DNA of 64,000 nt from Platynereis dumerilii (lineage: Eukaryota > Annelida > Polychaeta > Phyllodocida > Nereididae). The position numbers were made by a program, and so were the translations under genes. Where the stretch lies: contig JAPTHN010000004.1 in NCBI GenBank assembly GCA_026936325.1, forward strand, positions 12,408,439-12,472,438, written 5' to 3'. Positions 1-11,435 of this stretch are shown here, in pieces; position 1 is the first letter of the stretch; the number at the start of each line of letters is the position of its first letter. The notes beneath the pieces were generated by a model that made no database searches, had not been told where the DNA came from, and saw only the letters and a list, made by a program, of their open reading frames with translations.

Positions 1-538
1 AATTGGGAAGCATTTTAAATTGTTGTATCCTCAGTACAGCACATAGTTGGTCATTTTAAGACGCACAAGTTCATCGCTGCACTGCAGAGAACTGGAAGAA
101 GAGCCAAACTGGTGGCGACTGACAACATAAAAATCATCAGAATGGCTAAACAGAATCCAAGGGTGACTAAAAATGAAATATGCAATGATGTGGGGGTGTC
201 TTGGGTGAAGGTGTCCACCAGCGCATAGATGTGGACATTACGTGGAAAAGGACTCCGAGGATGCAAAGATGGAAAGAAGCCAGAGGTGCGAGAATACCAT
301 GTGAAAATTTGTCTGGAGTATGCCAACTCTTACAAGGACTGTTTATATAGGTGTTGACATACCCAGGAGATGACTTGACTCACTGCATGAATTTTTTCTA
401 CAATTATAGTCAAATTCATAAGTTCAATATGTAAGAAACAAGAAATAAAATTGCCAAATATGTAGACCCATTTGCACTTACATAATACAGCTTTAACTAT
501 TTCCTGTCCTTCTGTATGCAAATTTTTGACCTCAACTG
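1..538 (-). mobile_element. Tc1-type foldback element, truncated by window edge
   Basis: The right end is a typical Tc1-like terminus: the inward-reading end begins CAGTTGAGGTCAAAAATTTG and is flanked by TA (539-540). The interior carries the N-terminal helix-turn-helix region of a Tc1 transposase, readable as GRRAKLVATDNIKIIRMAK followed by NPRVTKNEICNDV, and then degenerates. The same sequence occurs in the palindromic copy at 30158-33071: bases 1-385 match its right arm and centre in reverse complement, then the copy jumps at about 390 to the terminal 140 bp. It is therefore an internally deleted relative of that element. No complete transposase is present. It continues to the left of the window. 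Confidence 0.8.
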
Positions 539-540
539 TA

Positions 541-1164
541 TGTCATTCAATGTAATTGATGCTTTGGATTGTCAATAACTGTTGTAGGATTGGTAAATAT
601 GGACTCTGTTGTACTTGAATATGTACTTCATGCTTTAATTGTTTTGTAAATGTAAGTTATATTGTTCATGCACTTCGACTTGCTAGTGTTCGATTGATAA
701 AACAAAATAATTCCCTGCATTGTAGATACTAAGCATGTGTTGTAGCGTTGCTATATTTTCATTATCTCGTGCTGTTGATTTACATGATGCTCGTATGATC
801 CCAACAAGTTATTCAGTGTAATTACATTGCCAATTTCTTTTCTGGAAAAGTACCTTCTTTATAATAAAAATTTATATTTTTCATACCATTTGAAAGGCAA
901 TTTGATTATCTTTCACATGGTGCAAGTGTGATTCTTGTATCTTTATTTCCTGAGGAGTTAGACAAGAAAAACCATTACCCCACTCCTACAATTTTAGGCG
1001 TTTTTGACGGAAATCAACATCATAACTTCAGGGCTTTTGAGGCAAAGGTTCCCATGGTCACAGATCAAAATGGTTGTGATTTTTGGCTTTCTCAGACCTA
1101 AAAGCATGGGAATCAGTGCAGTAGGCTATGAATTCTGGTCAAAAGCATATTCTGAACAGGTCTA
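541..1164. other. Intergenic stretch without recognised feature
   Basis: AT-rich sequence between the Tc1-type element and the LTR element. I see no long open frame, splice-bounded exon or terminal repeat in it. Confidence 0.4.
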
Positions 1165-1307
1165 ACCACTGGTGGCACTGAAGTGCGACCAAGTGTGACC
1201 AAGTCTTGGAGGGAAATCCAAGCCCTGTAACCATCAGAATTGACAGTGACACCAAAGAGAACAGACCAGCCTGAAAGACTTTACTACTGATTACTTTATT
1301 TACCACA
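1165..1307 (+). repeat. Left LTR (shared part)
   Basis: Direct repeat of 5901-6043, ending TTTACCACA and followed at once by the primer-binding-site-like sequence. It is shorter than the right LTR. Confidence 0.8.
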
Positions 1308-1559
1308 TTGGTGTTCAGAAGTGAACAATTGGGAGCCTGGAAATTCCTGACACAAGCTTGCAGTGGAGCTTCAGGCTGGTTTGTGATACAAACATTTATT
1401 TACTTTTTGTCAGAATTTGAGAGCTGACTTTCTCAGCTTATTTTGACAGCTATTTGTATTTCACACAAGTTTGTTGCTGGAAACTGTTGAAGCAATTTAT
1501 TGCTATTTGGCAGTGTGGCTGGCATATGAACTGTAAGTGAATTTACAAATATATTTTGT

Positions 1560-2200
1560 TTGAGCAGAATTTTGCAAATTTAGCTGTTGGTACTGCTGAG
1601 GTCAATTACTTTTGTACTTCGGCAGGGATATAGCTGAATTGTATTGCATACTATTCTATATCAAATATTAAGTAATTATTAAATTTATGTAACTAGTAGA
1701 ATTTTGCACACTCTGGCTGTCAGAACTGTTGAGGTACAATTTTGTGTATTGCAACAGGGTGTCAGCTGAGTTTCATTGCATAATTTCTACTTAACTATTT
1801 AAGAGCATTATTATTTTACTTAGTGGTAGAATTTTGCACACTCTGGCTGTCAAAACTGTTGAGGTACAATTTCTTGTATTGCGCCAGGTGACAGCTGAGT
1901 TTCATTGCATTATATTCTACATATAACTATTTAAGTTTAGCTAATATTATTTTACTTTATGGTAGAATTTTGCACACTCTGGCTGTCAAAACTGTTGAAG
2001 TACAATTTCTTGTATTGCGCCAGGTGACAGCTGAGTTTCATTGCATTATATTCTACATATAACTATTTAAGTTTAGCTAATATTATTTTACTTTATGGTA
2101 GAATTTTGCACACTCTGGCTGTCAGAACTGTTGAGGTACAATTTCTTGTATTGCGGCAGGTGACAGCTGAGTTTCATTGCATATATTTCTACTAAAATCT
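1560..2200 (+). repeat. Tandem repeat, about 135-bp period, in LTR element leader
   Basis: Five units, the first degenerate, start near 1562, 1696, 1825, 1962 and 2098. Each begins GTAGAATTTTGCACACTCTG or a variant, and contains GACAGCTGAGTTTCATTGCA. The third and fourth units are nearly identical over their whole length, so the array has been amplified recently. It is non-coding. Confidence 0.85.
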
Positions 2201-2582
2201 ATCCTATAGTCTTGACAAAACTGCTAATTAATTCTTTTACTGGACGCTTAGAGTTGTCTAAGCAATACTAAGGTATTCAGAATTATTCTGAATTGGCAGG
2301 AAGCAATTCTCAGCTGATTCTATAGGTGTTAAGTCAGTTCTATAGCTGTTAATTTTTTTCTATGAGGTGTCAGAAACTTAAAGCTTACAACTTAGAAGTT
2401 TCAGTGTATTCATGCTTCACCATTGTTTGGAAAGTGTGAAAACTGATATTCACAAGTTCAAATCAATTCAATTCATTAATGATTAGTGTCATTTGTGATT
2501 GTATCATAATACTCATTTCCTCTCAAATTAATAGGGGAGAGTGAGTATACAATCATTTTAAGTAACCTTGTTAACTTTTATT

Positions 2583-2960
2583 AAATTTAGTGCATTGGTG
2601 TGGCAGCCAGTTGAAATCTGTATGTGAACTTTTGGGAAATATTGTCACGGTGAACATCAGATACTGAATTGGTTAAACATTCCAATACACAATTATTAAT
2701 TTAACATAGTGTGTTGTTGTGGCAACCAGTTGAACTCTGTTGTGAACATTTGAGATTCTCATTGTGAACTTCAGAAATTAGACTGGTTATACATAACAGC
2801 ACATTCATAGTTTAAATTAATTTAGTGTTTTGTTGTGGCAATCTGTGGAATTCTGCTTTGTGAACATCTAAGATTTTCTTACTAGTGAACAACAGATATT
2901 ACACAGGTTATACACTTCAAGACATAGTTAATCCTACATTTTTGTTCAATTTAACTTTTT
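2583..2960 (+). repeat. Tandem repeat, about 120-bp period, in LTR element leader
   Basis: Three diverged units begin near 2583, 2700 and 2820. Each carries TTTAGTG or TTTAACATAGTG, then GTTGTGGCAACCAGTTGAA or a variant, then TGTGAACAT. It is a second, unrelated array in the same leader and also non-coding. Confidence 0.7.
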
Positions 2961-3620
2961 GTATATTTAGTTCTTAGTGGACTTGGAACAATTTACACTT
3001 CGTGTTCCAATTTAATTTGGTTGTGAGGTACAGGGAGATTGCATTTGAGAGTAATTTATTTACTTAGCCAACTTAGACTCATTGCAGTTGACTCTGATTA
3101 CTTAGACTGAGTTGGGCTATGGGTTAAACCTGTTAGTGACTTAAGTTTGAGTTATCTAGTTAACTACTAAGTTATAATTTCGTATGAGTTAACTCGTAAG
3201 TTAGCAACAATTTAAGTTAACTTAAACCACTTTCAGTGGGAAAGTGGGTGATTGCATGATAATCAGAAATTAGCTGGTAGGTACATGCCATCCCTGGTCC
3301 TACTGTTACTAAATTAGGCACTATTATTCTATTGTGTCTGATTGGATGTTGTGTACCAACTAGCTGATATTGCAATTGGTTCAGGGAGCAGCTGGCACGG
3401 TTGTCTGTTGTCATAGAGGGTTTTATCCTGTGAACTGTTGGCTTTGTGCTAACGGTCAACAGTTTGATCCCACTCTTGGCAAAAAGTGACGGTTGTGCTG
3501 GTGTACCCCAGTATCTATGTTCAAACTTCTGTTCTAAAGTCCTGTGCTGATTCAGTTGAACTCCTTGTTGGAGATCAGCTTCTGTGGCACTAATCTGAAA
3601 TTAACATCCCAGTCAGACAA

Positions 3621-5246
3621 ATGGAGCCTATCAGCAGGAGTGCCACTTTGAAGGAGGACTCCGCAACAATGCGGAAGCAAATGGCATATGTTGCAGGGGA
3701 GATCGGGGGTCTGGCAGAAATGCGAGGAGAGCTTCGGTGTCTGGCAGAAATGAGAGGAGAACTTCGGAATCTTGTGAAGTTTCTCGAACAGCAAACTACG
3801 AAGACTGAGGAGCTGAGCCTCATCCAGAAGGAAGATAAGAAGACAGTAACAGTCCAGGATGTGTGCCAGAAGAGAGTCCAGATGGGAGTTGCGGCTGAAA
3901 GGCTGAAGACTTCCTTTGGAAGCTCACTGGCATCGGACTACCTGCAGAGACTGGCTGATCCGGCCGTTTCTAACAACCTGCATGATCTGAATACAACGGT
4001 TTGCCAAAAAGAATCCGCCAGTAATGTTGAAACTTCTTCGACGGCACCTTCATCCATCCCTGCCTGTGATAAAGGGATAGCGAAGGTAGGCCATGCTTCT
4101 AAGCCAAAGGGAACAGGCCTACAGCTGACAGAACGGCAAATGTTGATGCCACAGCTGAGGCTAAAAAATGAAGCAGATCATCAATATTTCAGGTTGCAGG
4201 ATAACCTGATTATAGATGAGCAATTGAGTAACCAACAGCCAGCTGCACAATGTCCGTCTCAACAAATTTGTCAGCCTTACCCCTTTCAGCAATCACCTCA
4301 ACCTCCACCATCATCACTGCAATCTCTCTCTACTGAAGTTTGGCACCCAACAACATTGACAGATCAACTGAGATCTTATATACCATATGATCCTTACTTT
4401 GGCCATGTTGATTGTGATTGTCTTTCAGGAGCCGCTACTGAACGCCCAGGAAAATGTTCCAGGGCAGTTTTTGGTTTGGCTCCGAAGACCAATCAATATT
4501 CTCCACCTACTTTGCAGATGGCCAGAAGGAAATCTCAACTGGAGACCACAGATCCTTGTGTGCAACATGCTGGGGCAAAAGCAGTTGACATTAACCCCAG
4601 ACAGGTCTGTATGGAAAGCAGTGCTTGGCTGCCCCAGACCAGCGACCTGTCATCTACCAAAAAAGACAACCCAGATCAGTCTATTGCATCCTCTGTACCA
4701 CAGGACATCATGGGTGGGGGATTCTTTCCATCCAGCATCAAGGACAGTGCCAACAACCAAAAATTGGAGAGGGAGGGGGACAGTATGATAGAATATTGGA
4801 CTGCCATTGATTGGTCTGATGGTTTTTGTCTGCTGTTTGGGACCCCTGACCGTCACAGCTTGTTATCAAAGTCTCCCCATCTGCCTTCTGCTTCTCCATT
4901 GGTTCAGCCTGATTCAAGTGACTTCCATTGGAGTGGTTGCTTTACGGAGCAATGTCAAGCGTCTGGACCTGCGGAAGTACCAGTTGATTCTTATGGATCA
5001 GGTCGATTGGCATCCGATGTAAAGAGGGATCGGCTGTGTGTGGCCTCTCTGGTCTGTGGGTCTGCATTGTTCCAGGTTCTGGCGGGACTTATGCTGGCAT
5101 GGATCTTCCTGAGGCTACCGTCGGGGGGAGGGTACAGCAAGATCAACTCCTTCTCCAATCACTATCAAGAAACTCGACAGACTGGACCAAGGAAGGTTGT
5201 GCAAACACGGCTCAACACTTGCCTCTCTCTTCAGGGATCCTTCTGA
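3621..5246 (+). CDS. Internal ORF of the LTR element, gag-like position, function unknown
   Basis: A 541-codon frame occupies the place of gag. Residues about 1-80 are rich in Glu, Arg, Leu and Lys with the repeated phrase LAEMRGELR, and look like a coiled coil. A Gln/Pro-rich stretch follows near residues 200-240. Near residues 475-505 is a hydrophobic segment (CVASLVCGSALFQVLAGLML) that could cross a membrane, which is unusual for gag. I see no CCHC knuckle, protease, reverse transcriptase or integrase motif. The gag label rests on position; an envelope-like or captured protein is possible. Treated as part of a mobile-element fossil. Confidence 0.5.
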   Translation: MEPISRSATLKEDSATMRKQMAYVAGEIGGLAEMRGELRCLAEMRGELRNLVKFLEQQTTKTEELSLIQKEDKKTVTVQDVCQKRVQMGVAAERLKTSFGSSLASDYLQRLADPAVSNNLHDLNTTVCQKESASNVETSSTAPSSIPACDKGIAKVGHASKPKGTGLQLTERQMLMPQLRLKNEADHQYFRLQDNLIIDEQLSNQQPAAQCPSQQICQPYPFQQSPQPPPSSLQSLSTEVWHPTTLTDQLRSYIPYDPYFGHVDCDCLSGAATERPGKCSRAVFGLAPKTNQYSPPTLQMARRKSQLETTDPCVQHAGAKAVDINPRQVCMESSAWLPQTSDLSSTKKDNPDQSIASSVPQDIMGGGFFPSSIKDSANNQKLEREGDSMIEYWTAIDWSDGFCLLFGTPDRHSLLSKSPHLPSASPLVQPDSSDFHWSGCFTEQCQASGPAEVPVDSYGSGRLASDVKRDRLCVASLVCGSALFQVLAGLMLAWIFLRLPSGGGYSKINSFSNHYQETRQTGPRKVVQTRLNTCLSLQGSF

Positions 5247-5842
5247 GTGAAACCTGGCCCAAGCGGAAGATGAAATGGCATCAGATAAAGATCAGTGACA
5301 TCACATCGGAAAAGGTTGAGACACAGCCCTCATTGGTTGTGAAATCACCTGACCTAGATTTCAATTGCCATCTGTCCCCCAGATTGCCTAGACTCCCGAA
5401 TATGCGAAATGACAGCTCTACAGAGATGGCGGCAATTAACACTCGATGGAGAAGCTTGTCATCTTCTTTCTACAAGAACATCATGAGAACAGAAGAATCT
5501 CACTCCAACTGTGCAGATTCCCTTCACATGAGGCATCACTTCTTGAGCAACCACCCAAAAGGGGCTGGACTAAGATAGTTGGTCGCATCTTTGTCCATGG
5601 TTGCCATGTAGACCGACCACCACCTCACCAACGAGACCTACAGTCGAGCTACAAGCTTCAGTTTGGCAGGTTGTGTGTGTGCTGTACGCTTCAGGTACTG
5701 TTCCTGTTCCATCATCCAGGACTACACCGAAGGCCAAGGCCAAGCTACATCCATCTACCATCGAGATTGTGTGCCTCAAGTGACATTCTCCTGACATTCT
5801 CACTCCAGCACACAACTCGATGCCACATGAAGAAGGGGAGAA

Positions 5843-6043
5843 TGTAGCAGTTTGGACCCCTCCAGAGGACAGCACGAGTCAGCACTCCAATACAATAGCT
5901 ACCACTGGTGGCACTGAAGTGCGACCAAGTGTGACCAAGTCTTGGAGGGAAATCCAAGCCCTGTAACCATCAGAATTGACAGTGACACCAAAGAGAACAG
6001 ACCAGCCTGAAAGACTTTACTACTGATTCCTTTATTTACCACA
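5843..6043 (+). repeat. Right LTR
   Basis: 201 bp, starting TGTAGCAG just after the purine tract at 5829-5842 and ending ACCACA. Its last 143 bp repeat the left LTR. Confidence 0.75.
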
Positions 6044-6486
6044 GCTGATCAAATGATAATTTTTGTTATGATCAGATGTATATTTACTTTAAAATCTATG
6101 AACAAAAGCAGCCAATTTGTAGGATTTGGCGGAAAACATAGAGCTGCGCATTCCCATGGGAACAGAAAAGTAATTTAAACATTTCTTACAAGTATGTTAC
6201 TCACACGGGAAGAATGCCTCTTGAATTGAAGCATGCTTTAGTGATACCTATTTTGAAAAAACGTAGACTGGATCTAATCAAAAAGAATTATAGACCAGTA
6301 TTAAATCTGTCTTTCTTTGGCAAACTTATCGAAAGAGCTGTTATTAAACAATACTCAGACCATCTTACTCTTAAAAACCTGGATGATGAGAAACAGTCAG
6401 CTTACAGAAAATATCACAGCACTGAGACCCTCCTGACGATGATCCGTGATGATACGGTCAATGTGCATTTTTGGTTCACTAGTGCG

Positions 6487-6749
6487 CAGGGGCGGACTGG
6501 CTCCACAGTGGGCCCATGGGCAAACTCGTTGGCGGGCCCCTATCATCGCAACAGCGGCATTTCGGATCCGAAACTGAGAGAGGGGGCCCTTCATTGTTTA
6601 TTATGCTACGTTTTAATTTTAGATTTCTTGTTATATTTATTAGGCCCAAAATTCGATTTGACCTCTTGTAAGTAGTTTTTGATAATTCAGATTTTTTAAA
6701 GGTTGCTGGTTGGCACTGCCCTCTGGCCCATAGGGCCAGTCCGCCCCTG
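6487..6749. mobile_element. hAT-type MITE, 263 bp
   Basis: Terminal inverted repeats CAGGGGCGGACTGG and CCAGTCCGCCCCTG are flanked by a perfect 8-bp target duplication, CTAGTGCG (6479-6486 and 6750-6757). An 8-bp duplication with CAGGGG-type ends marks the hAT superfamily. It has no coding capacity and sits inside the LINE. Confidence 0.9.
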
Positions 6750-7127
6750 CTAGTGCGAAGCCAACACTGAGTCAGAGACCTCGGTGTAGAGTATGATTCC
6801 TTACTCAAAATGGAAACACATGTTCGTTCAGTATGTAAAAAAGCATACTATCAGCTCCATCTCATATACAAAGTGAGGAGATTTATGACAGAGAGTGCCG
6901 CCCACACCCTAGTGCAAAGCAATGTCACTTCGCTGGTGGACTATTGCAATGGACTTCTCATTGGATTACCATCATCCCTCCTGCACCATCTCCAATGAGT
7001 CCAAAACACTGCAGCGTGTGTCATAAAACAAATGCCAAAAAGCTGTCACATAACTCCAATTTTGAAAGAACTTCAATGGCTACCAGTCAAGTTTAGGGTG
7101 GAATACAAGATCATCATATTAACATTT

Positions 7128-7607
7128 GGGTAAAAATTTGAAAACGGTGAAATTTCACTCAGGAAAAAAGTTGATTTGAAATGAGCTTTAAAGGAGCTCC
7201 TTTTGATTTATTTTGGTAGGTAAAACAATCACCTTTCATTGCACTTTGATGTCCAAGGGTCAGGAAACACAGTTTCTATGTGCAGTGGAGGTAAATACCG
7301 GGGTAATGCTTTTAGGCGTCATTAACATCAGGCTGTAAAAACCCCCAATATTTCTCAGAATTCACACATTCGTATCACCTGGACTAATGCAGAGGGAGTA
7401 TGAGGTACAGCCAGAACAATCATATCAAAAAAAGAGTACTGCTATCTGCCTGACAGCAACCACAATGAAAATAAATGGCAAATAATTACATTTTTCATTT
7501 TTTCTACCCTTCCATTAAATTTTTCTTTCACACTACTAGATTTCAGTAAACCAAACTTTGTTTAGAAACTAAAAGGTCTAAATTGTACACATGCCAAATT
7601 TTGACCC
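7128..7607. mobile_element. MITE, 480 bp, inside the LINE
   Basis: It interrupts the LINE reading between the thumb and 3' parts. The ends are inverted (GGGTAAAAATTTG and CAAATTTTGACCC) and flanked by ATTT on both sides (7124-7127 and 7608-7611), a possible 4-bp target duplication. The superfamily is not assigned. Confidence 0.65.
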
Positions 7608-8035
7608 ATTTAAAGGGCTAAATTGCATAGCACCGGATTACATTAAAGACCTGCTGGTGCCCTACTGCCCCAAAAGAACACTCTGATCTTCTAACAGCAA
7701 TTTACTCATGGTTCCTAAGTTCAACTGTAAAATGTACGGTAATCGAATGTTTGAAGTGTGTGCCGCCAACTGTGGAATAATCTTCCAATGGAGATGAGAA
7801 TGATCACTTCTCTAGAGCAATACAAGAAGTCACTCAAGACATTTTTATCTAAAAGTGCATTTGATTGAATTTTAACACAGGTTTTAATATCATTTTCTGT
7901 AATCTTATTTAAAAGTTTTATGTCTCGATTTTAATTATCATATTCCATGTTAAATTAAATTTTGCTTTGTGAAGTGCATTAGAATCACATGAGATAATGT
8001 ACAACATGTAATGTGATAATAATAATAATAATAAT

Positions 8036-8185
8036 GATATAATGTTGAATATGGCCAAAGGTGAGGTAACGATGCTTGTACTGTTGGACCTTTCAGCCGC
8101 GTTTGACACAATTGAGAGACAAGATTCTACTGAAACGTTTAGAAAGCAGATGCAGTGTTCATGATTCCACACTATGCTGGACTGG
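8036..8185 (+). mobile_element. Short CR1/L2-like LINE reverse transcriptase fragment
   Basis: It contains the motif-A phrase LVLLDLSAAFDTI, the first catalytic Asp of LINE reverse transcriptases, and then shifts frame. It is cut off at a TA where the mariner-like end begins (TTTACGAGGGG). It follows directly on the previous LINE's (AAT)n tail, so it is a second insertion. Confidence 0.7.
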
Positions 8186-9000
8186 TTTACGAGGGGTTTT
8201 CCAAAAGTTCTGTAAATCTTGCCATAACTTTTGCAATATTTAATACAGAAACATGATATTGGGTCAGACAATATTGAAGTAATTTTCAAATGATCCTGAA
8301 AAAATCAGATCATAGAAACAAAAATAAATGGTTAATTTGTTGCCATGGAACCAAAAGTCATGAAATGCGGCCCGGGGCACCCTCAGAGACTCAGATTCAT
8401 TATATCTTTGCACGACAAAAAACCTGTTAAAAATAATCCCTAACATTTCACAAATTCTTGTAAGAATGAACTTGACATTGAGTACATTTCCTGTAACCTT
8501 ATGTCCCTTAAAAATTCAATGCCTCAAAGTCCTTATATTAAGATCACAGTCGGTGTTTCGCAGACTTTTTGTTCTTTACGATGGGTTTTCCATAAGTTCT
8601 GTCCAATCTGTCATAACTTTTGCAAGATTTTAAACAGAAAAATGATATTTGTGTCAGTTGATATTGAGATAATTGCAAATGATCCCCAAAAAATCAGATC
8701 ATACAGGAAAAAATAAATTGTTGATTTGTTGCTATGGAAACCAAGAGTCATGAAATGCGACCGAGAGCTTGTTAACAGACACGTTCTTGACATATTGAGT
8801 AAAATATGTAATTATTACAAGAGATATAGAACAGATTTTTTTCAAAACATTCATAGTCATTTCACAAATTTCAAAAATAATGACTGGGACCTTGTAAATA
8901 CGTTTTCTCACACTTCTATCCATCTCAAAGTATGATACCGCAGTCTTCATGTTAAGATCAGTTTTGCCATTTTCCAGTCTTCTTATCTTAGGTTTTCCAA
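8186..9000 (+). mobile_element. Mariner-like 5' end, two direct copies
   Basis: Two direct copies about 390 bp apart begin TTACGAGGGGTTTTCCAAAA (8186) and TTACGATGGGTTTTCCATAA (8575), the style of mariner terminal repeats. Each is followed about 160 bp later by a Met codon and a short frame with SHEMR, reminiscent of the start of mariner transposases. Downstream similarity continues to near 9000 (CATTTCACAAATT, then TTAAGATCA). Neither copy has a full transposase and no matching right end is visible. The assignment rests on the ends. Confidence 0.5.
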
Positions 9001-9129
9001 TGTTTCTTCTCTTCATCCAAAAAAAAATTGTACAATCTTTATTTGGTTCTGTCACTCATACTGTCTTCCTTGTATGTATGATAAAATGTTCTTACCCTCT
9101 CTGCTAGTTTTATCCAATTAAAATGAAAA

Positions 9130-9850
9130 AATGTAACAGGTATGTGGTCACGTGTCGTAATGTCGTAAAATTTCAGAAATTTTGCATTTAAATGATGATT
9201 ACATGTATTTTACAAATATGTATTATGCTATATTATAGACCACTGGAAGGCCTGACTTCTTCTATATCATATCAGGTTTTAAAAAGTTTAATTTATCTCA
9301 AAATAAGGCTTCTATCCATCAAAAAACCTCAGGAAAACTGGTGATTTTTTTGTGTCCCGCGTTACGTCAGATTTGAAAAAATCATCTAGAAAGTGAGTTT
9401 TTTTGCCAGCGACAAAAGATATTTTAATCTGGTTTTCTCCGCAGGAGTACCTGATTCCTACTAAAGCTCTTGATGCTTAAATTGTCTATCTAACTGTTAC
9501 AGTGCCTTCTGTAGATTCTTAAATGTGCAGCGACATGAACCTGTCCCGCTGGCAAAAACAATTCAACACATTTTCCTAGATTTATTCTGTAACTATTAAT
9601 ATTGAAGCTAGGAAGTTCAAATATATATCAATTAAATGCTCATAAGTTCTATTTTCAAATGCATTTATCGGATTTTGCAGGTAGGTAAAATTCATTGTGT
9701 GCTGCTTGTCTACTTTAGGCTGAACTTTTCGTAACACTTGCAAAAAACTGTAAAATTGGAGAGGGGTTCTAAGTTTAAACCACGAAAACTCCAAGTAGGT
9801 TAACCACACCTTGTGGATAAGGCTATTGCCTAAATGCTCATGAGCTATAT
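9130..9850. repeat. Dispersed repeat, also present around the Polinton
   Basis: This stretch is clearly related to 46690-47005 joined with 57459-57790, the two sides of the Polinton insertion. Shared phrases include GGAAGGCCTGACTTCTTCT and AATTAAATGCTCATAA. On the minus strand both copies keep a similar frame with YEHLID followed by NFLA, so it may once have been coding. I do not recognise the family. Confidence 0.6.
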
Positions 9851-10725
9851 TTTACTGTGGCATAAAATATTGCCATGTTTTCAATCATTTTCTCACTTCT
9901 GTGATGCTCTGAACAAGGCTGAACCAAATGTAACACATACATGCTTGAAGCGTACAAGATTTTTTCGTTTAATGTAATGGACTTCCAAATGGACAAAGAA
10001 GGCAGGCCGCATCATCAAATGAATAAATAACAATCACATTTGATAATCTTGCTCTCATATAGCCAAAAAAAGAGATACGTATGGGCTAAATCCACAGATA
10101 GCTCCAAAATGGTATGTTCTTATGAGATGTTGATTTCTCATGCACTAGACAATAACTGATATAAGATATATTTGCAATATGTCATGTAAGTATCTGGTAA
10201 TATCTTATTTGCAATATCGGAATTTGTTCTCAGGTGTCTTGGTAATGTTTTTAAACATTTTACTTGAGATTTTGACAATAATCAGGCTTCTGAGGCTTCT
10301 GGCACAGTTTTAAACATGATGCCTGAGAAAGGTTTTTTCTCTGTCGCAGTAACAAAAATTCATTGACGTGTATAAAGTCTTTTAGAGAAGAGGACGTAAT
10401 TTTTGTTGCTTTGATTAGTAGGAACATCTTCTCAACTAACTTCAGTGAAAATTTCATGGGGATACAAGGAGTACTTTGTACTTTATAGTAACATTACTGA
10501 AATACAGTCGTTTTTGAGAAAAATGCCTTTGAAGTTTGAGCTTTACATTGATTTGTATGGTGAATGAAATCAAATAATAAGACAAACAGTCCTAATTTTT
10601 GTGAAATTACACTGGTTTTTGGTTTGAATAGGATATTTTAGACCTAATTTAGACTTTTTTGATGAAAAAAATTTTTGGTCCAAAACCGCCATGTAACGCA
10701 AATTGTACGACCTTGTGACACGCGA
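9851..10725. other. Stretch without recognised feature
   Basis: AT-rich, with only short chance frames. I see no inverted ends, tandem array or splice-bounded exon that I can support. Confidence 0.3.
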
Positions 10726-10729
10726 CCAA

Positions 10730-10945
10730 AAACAAATATGAAGACAGAGCATTTTCGCACAGTGCTCCAAAACTGTGGAACCAACTCCCAGAGATCATCA
10801 AGGCCTCAAAAACTTGTGAAGGCTTCAAGAGAAATCTTTAAACTCATCCGTTTAAGAATAAATCCATTATCCATCATGCACAAGCACTACTGAGCAGTTT
10901 ACTGGAATTGGCACTAAAAAATGTCTATTATTATTATTATTATGT
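10730..10945 (+). mobile_element. 3' end of a CR1/L2-like LINE
   Basis: The reading AFSHSAPKLWNQLPEIIKAS followed by CEGFKRNL matches the conserved end of these reverse transcriptases (the AP.LWN.LP phrase). The piece ends in (TTA)n at about 10922-10943, the short repeat on which such LINEs terminate. Only the last part of the element is present. Confidence 0.75.
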
Positions 10946-11435
10946 GATATTTTAAAAATATATATATATAGTAAAACACCTTAAGATAGTTCTGGGAATT
11001 TGTTATTTAGCTGAGAAAGGTCTACCAATCAAATTGGTCAGAACTTTCTGAACGCCCGTCGTATGCAGTGTTAACATGCACTCTTTACACTCCCATAGAT
11101 TCTGGTACTATGGCATCTATACCTTTCCAATTAGCCTTTTCTTTTTCAGCCTTGCCATAATGTTAGAACGGCAAAGAAGAAACAGGAAAAAAACACTGGA
11201 TATAGAAAGGTACATGAATACACTGTTGTCAGTCTATTGTTCAACAATGTCTATTATATTCAACTGTTAATACAATTGTAGAATATATGGGGAAAAATTA
11301 ACATTCAATACTGGTATGAAAAAAAATAGTTAGCGCAACTCATAAGGTATTTCAACAAATTGCATTTAGAGATTGTGTATGAATTACAACATACAGCATT
11401 AATTTGAAGGGACTCTCTATGACAGAATCCTTGTC
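10946..11435. other. Stretch without recognised feature
   Basis: Includes a short (TA)n tract near 10960 and a 64-codon frame at 11076-11270 with one hydrophobic segment, which I cannot support as a gene. Confidence 0.3.

Larger units (their letters stand above)
1165..6043 (+). mobile_element. LTR retrotransposon, non-autonomous, young
   Basis: Two direct repeats share 143 bp (1165-1307 and 5901-6043) with one visible mismatch, pointing to a recent insertion. The right repeat begins TGTAGCAG at 5843 and ends in CA, as LTRs do. Directly after the left repeat is a primer-binding-site-like sequence (TTGGTGTTCAGAAGTG, 1308-1323) resembling the complement of a tRNA-Leu 3' end. Directly before the right LTR is a purine tract (GAAGAAGGGGAGAA, 5829-5842). 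Between them lie a roughly 2.3-kb repeat-rich leader and one long internal frame (3621-5246). No reverse transcriptase or integrase is recognisable, so it looks like a non-autonomous passenger, probably mobilised by a Ty3/Gypsy-like relative. The family is inferred from the ends only. Confidence 0.75.
6205..8035 (+). mobile_element. CR1/L2-like LINE fragment, split by two MITEs
   Basis: The piece at 6214-6450 reads as the palm of a LINE reverse transcriptase: LELKHALVIPILKK, then KNYRPVLNLSFFGKLIERAV, then QSAYRKYHSTETLL. After a hAT-like MITE (6487-6749) the reading resumes at 6754 with the thumb region (LRDLGVEYDSLLKMETHV, VDYCNGLLIGLPSSLLHHLQ). After a second MITE (7128-7607) it resumes at 7612 with the 3' part (GLNCIAPDYIKDLL). 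Several stops and shifts are present, and the region holding the catalytic YADD motif is absent, since the sequence passes from fingers/palm to thumb. The 3' end runs into (AAT)n at about 8018-8035, typical of these LINEs. Confidence 0.8.
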
